A program made the translations under genes and the position numbers. Of a stretch of 36,844 nt of DNA, positions 7,102-15,293 are shown piece by piece. The first letter of the stretch is position 1; the number at the start of each line of letters is the position of its first letter. A model generated the notes under the pieces. That model saw nothing but the letters and a program-made list of their open reading frames with translations, searched no databases and was not told the DNA's origin. The stretch comes from CAYZIC01 sp964478335 (GTDB taxonomy: Bacteria > Verrucomicrobiota > Kiritimatiellia > RFP12 > DVOR01). The stretch lies in contig CAYZIC010000018.1 of NCBI GenBank assembly GCA_964478335.1, positions 1-36,844 on the forward strand. The letters are read 5' to 3'.

Positions 7102-8786
7102 CGGGCATCTTCTGTGACGCGCATGATTTCTTCGACGGAGGTGAATCCAGAGAATGCTTTTCTCCATCCGTCGTGTCGGAGGGTGGTGAGACCTTCTTGC
7201 ATGGCTGCGTGTTGAATATCAGAGGATGGATGTCTGGCGATGATGTGTGACTCGATGGCTTCTGAGACTTCAAGGAGCTCAAATAGCGCACCGCGGCCTT
7301 TGTAGCCGGTGTGGTTGCAGAGGTCGCAACCAGCAGGGCTGTAGACGTAGTCTTGGCTGGGGGCGAATGGCTGATCCCAGAGCTTCATGTCTAGAGGGAT
7401 CTCTTTGTGGCAATGGGGGCAGAGGCGTCTGGCGAGGCGCTGTGCGAGGACGCCTGCAACGGCGGAGGCGACGAGAAAAGGCTCTGCGCCCATATCGATG
7501 AGTCGGGCAAAGGCGCCTGCGGAGTCATTGGTGTGGAGGGTGCTAAAAACTAAGTGACCGGTGAGGGAGGCATTGATTGCGATTTCGGCTGTTTCGCCGT
7601 CGCGGATTTCGCCGACCATGATGATGTCTGGATCTTGGCGGAGAAATGCTCTGAGTGCGCGGGCAAAGGTGAGGCCGATGTCTGAGCGGACGAGGACTTG
7701 ATTAATGCCGGCCATTTCGTATTCGATCGGGTCCTCTGCGGTCATGATACGGACGTTGATCTTGTTGATCTCGTTGAGGAAGGCGTAGAGCGAGGTGGAC
7801 TTACCCGAGCCTGTCGGTCCAGTGACGAGGATGATGCCGTTGGGGCGCTTGATGAGCTTGTTGGTGACCTCTAGGTCGCGCGGGCTCATGCCAAGATCAG
7901 AGAGCTGCACAAAGTTACCAGCCTTTTGGAGGAGACGCAAGCTGATGCTTTCGCCATAGGCGGTGGGGCATGTGGAGACACGGATGTCGATGTCATCGTT
8001 GTTGAGGCGGATGCCGATACGGCCGTCCATGGGGAGGCGCTTCTCGGCGATGTCGAGGTTGGCCATGACTTTGAGACGAGAGATGACGGCAGCTTTGAGG
8101 CGATTAAGCTGGGGAGGGACGTCGACTTTATGGAGCATGCCGTCGATGCGGTAACGGATGCGAAGCTCGTCTTCCATTGGCTCGATGTGAATATCAGTGG
8201 CACCTTGGCGGTCAGCTTCGGCGATGATCTGGTTGACGAAGTGGACGATGGAGGCCTCCTGCCCCATTTCACCGACGTCGATTTTAGAGATGTTGGCCTC
8301 GGTGTCGACTTCGTAGCGGCCCTCTTTGATGAGTCGCTCGATGGCATCTGCGCCAACGCCGTAAAACTTTTTGATATTCTTGTCGATTTCCTCGAAGGTG
8401 CAGAGGTAGAGCTTGACCGGCTTGGTGCTGGCAAGGCGTATGCCATCAGCAGAGATGGTGTTAAATGGGTCGAAAATGGCAACGTGGAGCTCACCGTCGG
8501 TGCATTCAAATGGGAATGCTTTGTATTGAGAAACGGCGCGCGTGGGGAGGGCAGAGAGGACTTCGTCAGTGGGCTTGGCATCGGCGAGGTCGGCATAGTC
8601 CATGCCGAGGAGCTCTCCAATTTTGCGGAGGAATGTCTCCTCCTTGACCATTTCGAGTCGGTTGACCGCACCACCGATGCCTAGACCATCAGAGAGGTCG
8701 GCATGAAGGAGGGTGTCGATTTGAAAGGGCGTGAGCAGGCCTGTCTGCTTGAGGAGGTTGGCGAAAAGGGTTTGGGGCATATCCAT
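7098..8786 (-). CDS. Type IV pilus / type II secretion assembly ATPase (PilB/GspE family)
   Basis: This is the cytoplasmic hexameric ATPase that drives pilin or pseudopilin polymerisation. The 562 residues start with an MshEN-type N-terminal domain (about 5-150). The ATPase core follows, with Walker A GPTGSGKS near residue 322, an Asp box around TAEDPIEYEMAGINQ, Walker B around DPDIIMVGEIRD and the His box STLHTNDSAG. Near the C terminus is the zinc tetracysteine CPHC...CDLC typical of PilB/GspE and missing from the retraction ATPase PilT. AGGAG lies upstream of the chosen ATG. The gene is nine bases after the glycosyltransferase and ends a five-gene run. No platform protein, secretin or prepilin peptidase is nearby. 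The sequence alone does not separate PilB from GspE, so no symbol is given. Confidence 0.93.
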   Translation of the reverse strand: MDMPQTLFANLLKQTGLLTPFQIDTLLHADLSDGLGIGGAVNRLEMVKEETFLRKIGELLGMDYADLADAKPTDEVLSALPTRAVSQYKAFPFECTDGELHVAIFDPFNTISADGIRLASTKPVKLYLCTFEEIDKNIKKFYGVGADAIERLIKEGRYEVDTEANISKIDVGEMGQEASIVHFVNQIIAEADRQGATDIHIEPMEDELRIRYRIDGMLHKVDVPPQLNRLKAAVISRLKVMANLDIAEKRLPMDGRIGIRLNNDDIDIRVSTCPTAYGESISLRLLQKAGNFVQLSDLGMSPRDLEVTNKLIKRPNGIILVTGPTGSGKSTSLYAFLNEINKINVRIMTAEDPIEYEMAGINQVLVRSDIGLTFARALRAFLRQDPDIIMVGEIRDGETAEIAINASLTGHLVFSTLHTNDSAGAFARLIDMGAEPFLVASAVAGVLAQRLARRLCPHCHKEIPLDMKLWDQPFAPSQDYVYSPAGCDLCNHTGYKGRGALFELLEVSEAIESHIIARHPSSDIQHAAMQEGLTTLRHDGWRKAFSGFTSVEEIMRVTEDAR

Positions 8787-8795
8787 GGTGATCTC

Positions 8796-10028
8796 CTAGC
8801 TGCGGGTGGTGCCGGTGATGGAGGCTAAAAAGGTGACGAACTCGGGATAGATGAGGTCGGACATGAAGCGCTCTTTAGCGATGCGCACTGAGGCAGTGCT
8901 CTCTTGTGCGATGAGGCTGCGGCGTGTGGCATAGCGCATGATGGCTTGTTTGAGCGATTCGACGGATTTGACTTGGTAGTAGGTGCCCGCTTGGTACATG
9001 TCGATCATGTGGCGGGATTCCCCGTCGAGGGAATTGATGATTGGCAGACCCGCTGCGGTGTAGTCTGCGAGCTTGTAGGGGACGGCGACATAGCTATCGG
9101 CAAACATGGGGATGACGCCGATGTCCGAGTCTGCGAGGAGCTGGCCGAGGTCTTCGTCATTGAGATAGCCGAAGACGTTGATGTAGGGTGCTTGGTCGGC
9201 GAGTTGGCGCAGGGCGTGCTCTTTGGGGCCTTTGCCGGCGAGGTCGAGGCGGAGGTTGACACCTGCGTCTTTGAGCTCTTGGACGGCTTGGATGAGGGTT
9301 TCGAGGTCGTATGATTTACCCATATTGCCGACGTAGATTAGACGCATGGGCTCGGAAGGATCGAGTGTGTATCTGTAGGCGCCATTATTGAGTCTAGAGA
9401 TACCATGATAGCAGAGGTGCATGGGGCACTTTGCGCCGTATTTGCGGGCGAGGTTGAGGTAGGTGCGCCCGACAGCGGAGATGGCGTCAGCTTGTAGGTA
9501 GGCACGGCGGGTGGCCAGGCGCATGGGCAAAAAGGCCCACTTGCCGATAGGGGTGCGCCAGGATTGGGGCACGGGCAGGAGGCGGTAAAAGGTTTCAGGC
9601 CAGGCATCCATGATGTCGATGACAATCTTGCACCCCCACTTTTTGCGGAAGTATCGGGCGGTCTTGGCTGTTGAGATCGGGGGGATGGAGGTGAGGATGA
9701 GGTCTGGCTGCTTGAGCTCGCCAGCCTCGACGGCCTCTTCGGCTAGGCGGCGCCAGGTTTTGGCGTAGGCGCAGTGGCTACGAATGCGTGCTAAGCAGAT
9801 ATTCGTCGAGTAGGGGAGGCTGGGGATTAGGCGCACCTCAAAGCCTTCTGGTGCATGATAATCGCTCGGAAGCGTGCGTTTGCGTTTGTAAACATGGCTA
9901 AAATCACTGCTCCAAAAGACGACTTCGTGGCCAGCTTTGACCAAGGCTTGGCAGAGCAAGCTATAGCGGAGTGCGCGGAGGCCTTCGCCAGGGAGATTGT
10001 CAAAGGGATTGTTGATCCAGTAAACCAT
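8796..10028 (-). CDS. Glycosyltransferase, family 4 (GT-B fold)
   Basis: The 410-residue protein has the two-Rossmann GT-B plan. The N-terminal half carries a glycine-rich entry loop, NPFDNLPGEGLRALRY. The C-terminal half opens with IYVGNMGKSYDLETLIQA, followed by LDLAGKGPKE for the nucleotide-sugar phosphates and VPYKLADYTAAGLPIINS. The last is where most family members have an E-x7-E motif; here the first acidic residue is Asp rather than Glu. There is no signal peptide or membrane anchor. It likely adds a sugar to a lipid-linked glycan or surface polysaccharide at the inner membrane face; donor and acceptor cannot be told. AAAGG about ten bases upstream is a modest ribosome site. It is 11 bases from the symporter gene and 9 from the pilus ATPase gene. 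Confidence 0.85.
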   Translation of the reverse strand: MVYWINNPFDNLPGEGLRALRYSLLCQALVKAGHEVVFWSSDFSHVYKRKRTLPSDYHAPEGFEVRLIPSLPYSTNICLARIRSHCAYAKTWRRLAEEAVEAGELKQPDLILTSIPPISTAKTARYFRKKWGCKIVIDIMDAWPETFYRLLPVPQSWRTPIGKWAFLPMRLATRRAYLQADAISAVGRTYLNLARKYGAKCPMHLCYHGISRLNNGAYRYTLDPSEPMRLIYVGNMGKSYDLETLIQAVQELKDAGVNLRLDLAGKGPKEHALRQLADQAPYINVFGYLNDEDLGQLLADSDIGVIPMFADSYVAVPYKLADYTAAGLPIINSLDGESRHMIDMYQAGTYYQVKSVESLKQAIMRYATRRSLIAQESTASVRIAKERFMSDLIYPEFVTFLASITGTTRS

Positions 10029-10039
10029 AATGGGGGCCT

Positions 10040-11395
10040 TTATGCAAAGAAGTCAATGAGCTGAATCGCAAAGATAAACAACACCAACAGAGGGAGAATC
10101 CAGCGGACGTAGTGCTTGAGCCAGCTCGGGAAGAGCAAACCGTCGCCCGTGTTGACCTCAGCCATACAGTGATCCCATCCCCAAAAACGTTTATGCGTAC
10201 AAAAGATTAAGATGGCACCCCCGCCAAGTGGAAGAGCGAGAGTCGATACGAAGAAATCTTCCCACGTGAGGATGGTACTCCCTAGTCCGAGGTAGCCACT
10301 TAATGCACAGGGGAGCGAGAGGAGCCAGAGGATGGGTGCGGTGATGCAGACGGCTTTGCGGCGAGAGAGGGTGAGCCACTCCATGAGCATGGCAACGAGA
10401 TTCTCCATGACGGCGATGATCGTGGTGATTGCAGCAAGGGAGAGCAAGACAAAGAACGTCGCCCCCACCAAGCGCCCTAATTGCATTTCAGCAAAGACAC
10501 GTGGCAGTGTGATGAAGATCAATTCTGGGCCCGCATTGGGCGTGATATTAAACGCCCCGCATGCGGTAAAGATGATCAGCCCAGAGGTAAATGCAATGAG
10601 CAGGTCGATGAGGACGATTTTGAGCACTTCGCCTGAGAGGCGGTGTCTACGGGAGGTGTAGCTACCAAAGATCATCATCGAGCCAATGCCAATGCTGAGC
10701 GTGAAAAAGGCCTGCGCCATGGTTGCTAGGCTGAGGCTGCCGAGCTGTTGATGATTGTGTAAAATCGCCCAGTCTGGTTTAAGATAAAAGGCGAGACCCT
10801 TTTCTGCGCCAGGTAACTGTAGGCAGTAAATCGCCAGCCCGATGAGGATGATAAAGAGCAAGCCCATCATCCATTTGGTGCTACGCTCGACACCATTGCG
10901 CAAGCCAACCAAGCAGATAATAAAGCCGATGACAATCGTCGCGGTCATCCAAAAGACCTGAGACAGGGGCGATGATAAGAATTCATTAAAGAGATTGGCT
11001 AGGTCGGTCGAATGAGAAAAGAGCACCTGACTGGTGAGGGATTTTTGAGTATAGGCGAGCATCCAACCAGCCACGGTCGTGTAAAACATCAACAGCGCCC
11101 AGTTCGCCGCCATTTGAAAGAGTCTAATCGCACGAAAGATGCCAGGCTTGGGATTGAGGGCATCGTAGGCCTTGACCACACTATGCTTGGCTGCTCGACC
11201 AATGGCAAACTCCATCGTCATTAAGGGAAAACCAATTAGGAGTAAGCAGATGATGTAGACGATTAAAAAGAGTGCCCCACCATTTTCGCCGACCACATAG
11301 GGGAAGCGCCAGACGTTGCCGAGACCAACAGCACACCCTGCTGAGACGAGTAGGAAGCCGAGACTAGAGGAGAGAGATTCACGAGAAGAGGACAT
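10040..11395 (-). CDS. Sodium-dependent transporter, neurotransmitter:sodium symporter (SNF/NSS) family
   Basis: The family signature GCAVGLGNVWRFPY lies at residues 20-33, at the unwound part of TM1 that binds Na+ and substrate in LeuT-type proteins. The 451 residues contain about 11-12 hydrophobic segments, as usual for bacterial members. Bacterial NSS proteins mostly import amino acids with Na+. The exact substrate cannot be predicted. The gene is five bases downstream of the SixA-like gene and clearly cotranscribed with it. The neighbours suggest no amino-acid pathway, so the operon may be only a convenient transcription unit. Together with the SSS symporter further on, it suggests that Na+ gradients are used for transport. 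Confidence 0.93.
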   Translation of the reverse strand: MSSSRESLSSSLGFLLVSAGCAVGLGNVWRFPYVVGENGGALFLIVYIICLLLIGFPLMTMEFAIGRAAKHSVVKAYDALNPKPGIFRAIRLFQMAANWALLMFYTTVAGWMLAYTQKSLTSQVLFSHSTDLANLFNEFLSSPLSQVFWMTATIVIGFIICLVGLRNGVERSTKWMMGLLFIILIGLAIYCLQLPGAEKGLAFYLKPDWAILHNHQQLGSLSLATMAQAFFTLSIGIGSMMIFGSYTSRRHRLSGEVLKIVLIDLLIAFTSGLIIFTACGAFNITPNAGPELIFITLPRVFAEMQLGRLVGATFFVLLSLAAITTIIAVMENLVAMLMEWLTLSRRKAVCITAPILWLLSLPCALSGYLGLGSTILTWEDFFVSTLALPLGGGAILIFCTHKRFWGWDHCMAEVNTGDGLLFPSWLKHYVRWILPLLVLFIFAIQLIDFFA

Positions 11396-11400
11396 AGATA

Positions 11401-11892
11401 TTATTGACTCCGGTACGCAAGATCGTCGGTCATTGACTCGACTGAGCGTGCCTCAATTAAGGTGCCTCGATAGAGGTTAGTGTCGTAGTCGATCACCATG
11501 AGCGTGCAGTGGTCAAAGCCAAGTGGGCACGCTCCGCAGAGCTCAAGGGCCAACCCTTCAATAGAGGGCAGGTGCCCCACGACAAGCAGAGAGTCTGGCG
11601 CATAGCTCAGTAGCTCGGCAAACATCTCGATTGCGGTGGCGCTCGGGGTGAAGTGGGGGGTGATTATAAATGGCAATGGGTGCGCGCTAAGCTCACCCAT
11701 GATCCTTTCGGCGGTGTCGACGGCCCGTGCCAGTGGGCTACAGATGATGGTGGTGGGTAAAGCGTGGGTCGCTAATAGATAGCGACCTACGCTTTGGGCT
11801 TGTTCGGCGCCCCGTGTTGAGAGCAGGGGATCCTCAGACCAGCCGCGGTCGGAGGATTGGTAGTGACCGTGCCGAACAAGATAGATGCGCAT
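11401..11892 (-). CDS. Phosphohistidine phosphatase SixA-like (histidine phosphatase superfamily)
   Basis: The protein begins MRIYLVRHGHYQ, the RHG signature with catalytic His8 that is transiently phosphorylated. The second histidine lies in VVGHLPSI. At 163 residues it matches the small SixA branch. E. coli SixA removes phosphate from histidine-containing phosphotransfer proteins, including the nitrogen PTS. Whether this protein has that target is unknown because no PTS gene is in the window. It starts two bases after the TPR gene and ends five bases before the symporter gene, so translation is probably coupled. Confidence 0.85.
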   Translation of the reverse strand: MRIYLVRHGHYQSSDRGWSEDPLLSTRGAEQAQSVGRYLLATHALPTTIICSPLARAVDTAERIMGELSAHPLPFIITPHFTPSATAIEMFAELLSYAPDSLLVVGHLPSIEGLALELCGACPLGFDHCTLMVIDYDTNLYRGTLIEARSVESMTDDLAYRSQ

Positions 11893-11894
11893 CT

Positions 11895-13298
11895 TTATTC
11901 ATTCCCGCTACGCAATGCGTAGACGTGCTCCATGCGCTCGGAGATATCCTTAAAGCCCACATCAGAGGCGTAGACATCCTTATAGAATGTGAATGCCTTG
12001 TCGTATTTACCGCTTTCTTCGGAGATCCAGCCGAGCATATACATGACGCGTTTTTTGAGGTCGTCCATGACTTGGAGCTGTGAGTTGGCCGTTTCGAGCT
12101 GCATGATAGCCATGTCAGGTTTGCCCATCTTATTAAAGCAACAAGCCAAATAGTAGAGGGATTCGAGGCGGTCCTTGGGGCTCTTTTGAGAGAGCTGGAA
12201 TTGCTGAATGGCCTCTTCGTAAGCTTCGTAGGTGAAGTATTGAATACCCAATTCATAGCGCAAGCGCAGGTCGTTGGGGTATTGTTCGGCGCGGGTGAGC
12301 AAATCGTCAAAGACAAATTGGTTTTTCTCTGCGGTGAGCGCATCGGCCTCATCTTGCTTGCCATCATTTTTGAGAGCCAGGATGCGTGCGTCAAAATTCT
12401 GCACCTCGGTTGCTGAGAGGATGCGGTCCAATTCTGGGTCAGATGGGTTGACGACCTTGGCTTCGCGCAAGACGTTGAGTGCCTCTGTAAAGCGCTTGTT
12501 TTGCGTGTAGACACGTGCCAAACCACGGTAAAAGTTGATATTCTTGGGCTCGCGCTTGATCTTGTTTCTGAGCTCGGTGATCATGGCATCAGCATCGTCG
12601 CCCGTGACGACAGCTTTATTGGCGGTGTCGAGCTTTTTGGCCTGCTCCTTGTTACGAATCAAGTCAATGTAGCCACCTTGCTTGCCGGCGTTTTGTTCCC
12701 AGCCGCCAGCAGTCATGGTATTCTTAGCATCCGCATCCTTGACGAGCTTTTGGAGGTTGAGGTCGGCAGGGTTGGCAGCGGAGATCTTTTTGTAGCAGTC
12801 GCTCGCTTTATCGTAGACACCAGCTTTCATGTACGCATCGCCCATTTTGCGAGTGATATCGAGGTCATTGGGGCAAGCCTCGTGGAGGATTTCCATGGCG
12901 ACCAAGAGTGCTTCAGGGTGAGTGGAGCGTTGCGCAACATCAAAGTAGACCTCGTTGAATTTCGGGCTTGTGGGGTTGCCATCGAGGAGCTCTTCGGCCA
13001 AGATGAGAGCATCGTCATATTTGCCAGATTTGGAGAGCGATTGGATCTTGACAATCTTGCCCAAGGCAAACACCTCACCCATTTTGAGGCTCATGGTGCC
13101 CTTTTTCTCGGACTTAAATTTACGCATACGTGCTTGGTGGTAGAGGCGGCGAGCCTGCTCTGAGCTAGCATAGAGTGCCAGGGCTTGCTTGGACAAGTTG
13201 ATGGCAATATCAAGGTTGCCACGTTCGAGTGCGGATAAAGACTTGCTGCAAAGCGTTTGAGCCTTTTGCTGTGCTTGCAATGAGACTGTTTCAGCCAT
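11895..13298 (-). CDS. Tetratricopeptide-repeat protein, first gene of the five-gene run
   Basis: The 467 residues are almost wholly alpha-helical, with repeated TPR-like helix pairs, for example YDDALILAEELLDGNPTSPK, AYMKAGVYDKASDCYKKI, LARVYTQNKRFTEALNVL and LGIQYFTYEAYEEAIQQF. TPR arrays bind protein partners. There is no signal peptide, so it is probably cytoplasmic. GGAG lies about 11 bases upstream of the ATG. Its role is unknown. Its place with a pilus-type ATPase and a glycosyltransferase would fit a scaffold for surface assembly, but this is inference. It is divergent from ruvB across 142 bases. Confidence 0.8.
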   Translation of the reverse strand: MAETVSLQAQQKAQTLCSKSLSALERGNLDIAINLSKQALALYASSEQARRLYHQARMRKFKSEKKGTMSLKMGEVFALGKIVKIQSLSKSGKYDDALILAEELLDGNPTSPKFNEVYFDVAQRSTHPEALLVAMEILHEACPNDLDITRKMGDAYMKAGVYDKASDCYKKISAANPADLNLQKLVKDADAKNTMTAGGWEQNAGKQGGYIDLIRNKEQAKKLDTANKAVVTGDDADAMITELRNKIKREPKNINFYRGLARVYTQNKRFTEALNVLREAKVVNPSDPELDRILSATEVQNFDARILALKNDGKQDEADALTAEKNQFVFDDLLTRAEQYPNDLRLRYELGIQYFTYEAYEEAIQQFQLSQKSPKDRLESLYYLACCFNKMGKPDMAIMQLETANSQLQVMDDLKKRVMYMLGWISEESGKYDKAFTFYKDVYASDVGFKDISERMEHVYALRSGNE

Positions 13299-13359
13299 AG
13301 TGAATACTCCAATATTAATGATTAAAGGGTTTTTGTATCTTTAAGACGTCCTATACTCT

Positions 13360-13365
13360 ATTATA
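13360..13365 (-). promoter_or_regulatory. Consensus -10 box of the TPR-sixA-NSS-GT-pilB run
   Basis: On the minus strand this reads a perfect TATAAT about 60 bases upstream of the TPR start. A TTGACT (13378-13383) is only 12 bases upstream, too close for a normal pair, so the -35 is unclear. Confidence 0.5.
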
Positions 13366-13440
13366 CAAGCGGGCAAAAGTCAAGCCTATTCACAGGAGGA
13401 AGAGCTTTTTTTCGCAACTTTCTAGAAAGAACGCTCGATA

Positions 13441-14505
13441 ATGGTAGATTCCACAGATTCTCAAGCGACTTTAGGCTTGATTTTTAGTGCGGTCTATGGT
13501 AGTTTGTTGGACATGAATACACGACCTTCAGAAGAGATGAATCAACGCAACGTATCCTATGACAACACGCTTCGGCCGACCGCCTTTAGTGATTTTCGTG
13601 GTCAGCAAAAGGTGCGTGATCGTCTCATGCTTGCGGTAGAAGCCGCTAAGCAGCGTGGCGAACAGCTCGACCACGTCTTGCTCTCTGGACCACCCGGTCT
13701 AGGCAAGACGACCTTGGCCTATATATTAGGCGAGGCGATGGGGGTGCATGTCAAAGCGACCTCTGGCCCTGTGATTGACAAACCTGGCGACCTAGCAGGC
13801 CTGCTCACCAGCCTCGAGCCGGGCGACATCCTCTTTATCGACGAAATTCACCGCATGCAGCGCACCGTTGAGGAATACCTCTATTCTGCGATGGAGGACT
13901 TTGTGATTGATATTATGATTGATCAGGGAGCCAATGCCCGTAGCGTGCGCCTCGAATTGCCTCGCTTTACGCTCGTGGGGGCTACGACGCGCAGTGGTTT
14001 GCTCTCCGCCCCGTTGCGTAGCCGGTTTGGCCTCCAAAATCGACTCGACTACTACAATCATCAAGATCTCTCTGGCATTGTGACGCGTTCGGCTAAGACG
14101 CTCCATGTTGAGATCGAGCCTGAGGGGGCTCTTGAGGTTGCTCGCCGTAGCCGTGGTACTCCTCGCATTGCCAATAATCTCCTGCGTCGCGTCCGAGACT
14201 ATGCCCAAGTGCGTGCCGATAACCGCATCACAGCCCCCGTCGCAGATCAAGCTCTTTCCCTGCTCGAAATCGACCCTGCTGGTCTCGACGAAATGGATAT
14301 CCGTATCCTCGAAACGATGATTGGCAAGTTTAATGGCGGTCCCGTTGGCCTCGGTACCATAGCTGTTGCCGTCGGGGAAGAATCCGACACGATTGAGGAA
14401 GTCTACGAGCCCTACTTGATTCAAGAAGGCTACATTGACCGCACCCCCAAAGGCCGCATAGCCCTCCCCAAAGCCTACCAGCGCATGGGAGTCCCCCTGT
14501 CATGA
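13441..14505 (+). CDS. ruvB: Holliday junction branch migration ATPase RuvB
   Basis: RuvB forms the hexameric motor that, with RuvA, drives branch migration of Holliday junctions. Walker A GPPGLGKT is at residues 83-90 (from the first ATG), Walker B is FIDEIHR, sensor 1 is GATTRSG and the arginine finger region is APLRSRFG. The C-terminal winged helix ends near TPKGRIALPKAYQ. The first 24 residues precede the usual family start, and no start has a convincing ribosome site. ATG 13513 (MNTRPSEEM) is an equally good choice, giving 330 residues. The stop overlaps the next gene's start by four bases (ATGA). ruvA and ruvC are not in the window. Confidence 0.96.
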   Translation: MVDSTDSQATLGLIFSAVYGSLLDMNTRPSEEMNQRNVSYDNTLRPTAFSDFRGQQKVRDRLMLAVEAAKQRGEQLDHVLLSGPPGLGKTTLAYILGEAMGVHVKATSGPVIDKPGDLAGLLTSLEPGDILFIDEIHRMQRTVEEYLYSAMEDFVIDIMIDQGANARSVRLELPRFTLVGATTRSGLLSAPLRSRFGLQNRLDYYNHQDLSGIVTRSAKTLHVEIEPEGALEVARRSRGTPRIANNLLRRVRDYAQVRADNRITAPVADQALSLLEIDPAGLDEMDIRILETMIGKFNGGPVGLGTIAVAVGEESDTIEEVYEPYLIQEGYIDRTPKGRIALPKAYQRMGVPLS

Positions 14506-15143
14506 GCGAGTCTCCAGCAAGCGCACCTGTCAGCAAGCCCCAAGCGGCCACCTTGGAGGTACCCACCGCCGCTACTGTTGATTACCGTAGGCGCAAGCAC
14601 ATCAAAGAATCCATCCGCCGCGACTACCAAAAACGCACCCTCGAGCAGCAGCTTGGCACCGTTGATCCGTCAATCTTTAAATCCCCCAAAGTCATCGGTG
14701 GGATTTTGGCGATCATGATACTGCTCGGTGTGCTTTTGACCAATAAATCCGACACCAGTAAGCGTTTCGATAACCGTTTTGCCAAAGCGATTAGAGAAGT
14801 CGAAGTCATGGCCATCGCCTCAGGACTTTACTACTACCACACCGGTCAATGGCCCGAACGCCCCATGGATCTCGCCCGTCGTCCCATTTCGACCGTGCAT
14901 ACCTGGGATGGACCTTATATCAATTGGGTCTTTAAAGACGGCTGGAAAAATGAATACATCTTTCGTGTCGATCCTGCTCAGCTCAAAAATAAAGCCATCG
15001 TGCCAGACATCCGTTCGGCTGGGCCAGATGGATTGCCTGATACCGCAGACGATATCGTCGCCCCTGCCTCGGCATTCATCCCCGATCCAGAGCTGCTTAG
15101 ACCAGAGGCCAAGCCAAGGCCTGCCTTTAGGATTGTCAAATAG
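14502..15143 (+). CDS. GspG-like membrane protein coupled to ruvB
   Basis: The 213 residues start with a charged cytoplasmic segment of about 60 residues, then one membrane helix (about 63-80, VIGGILAIMILLGVLL). The C-terminal domain resembles the type II secretion major pseudopilin GspG: WDGPYINWVFKDGWKNEYIF, then IRSAGPDGLPDTADDI, which looks like the calcium-loop region of GspG. A normal pseudopilin has a short leader and a prepilin-peptidase site (G-F-T-L-x-E) right before the helix; none is seen. It could be a pseudopilin-derived anchored protein, not a polymerising one. Its ATG overlaps the ruvB stop, so translation is coupled. It ends TAG, directly followed by a short GCGGAGGCTCCGC palindrome. 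Confidence 0.72.
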   Translation: MSESPASAPVSKPQAATLEVPTAATVDYRRRKHIKESIRRDYQKRTLEQQLGTVDPSIFKSPKVIGGILAIMILLGVLLTNKSDTSKRFDNRFAKAIREVEVMAIASGLYYYHTGQWPERPMDLARRPISTVHTWDGPYINWVFKDGWKNEYIFRVDPAQLKNKAIVPDIRSAGPDGLPDTADDIVAPASAFIPDPELLRPEAKPRPAFRIVK

Positions 15144-15222
15144 CGGAGGCTCCGCACTTTAAATGGTCGCAGGTGGGGAGCTTGCTCGCCATTAACTATC
15201 CGTTTTCAATGACTCTTCATGC

Positions 15223-15251
15223 TTGCTTTATTGAGGTAAATGTGTTACTTT
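15223..15251 (+). promoter_or_regulatory. Possible promoter of the sialic-acid operon
   Basis: TTGCTT (15223-15228) and TACTTT (15246-15251) are 17 bases apart, with TGT directly before the -10 as an extended element. Transcription would start near 15258, giving a leader of about 36 bases. The -10 is a weak match. No operator palindrome is clear. Confidence 0.4.
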
Positions 15252-15293
15252 AATCATCTTTATTGGACACCCTATTTACAAGGAGAATATCAC

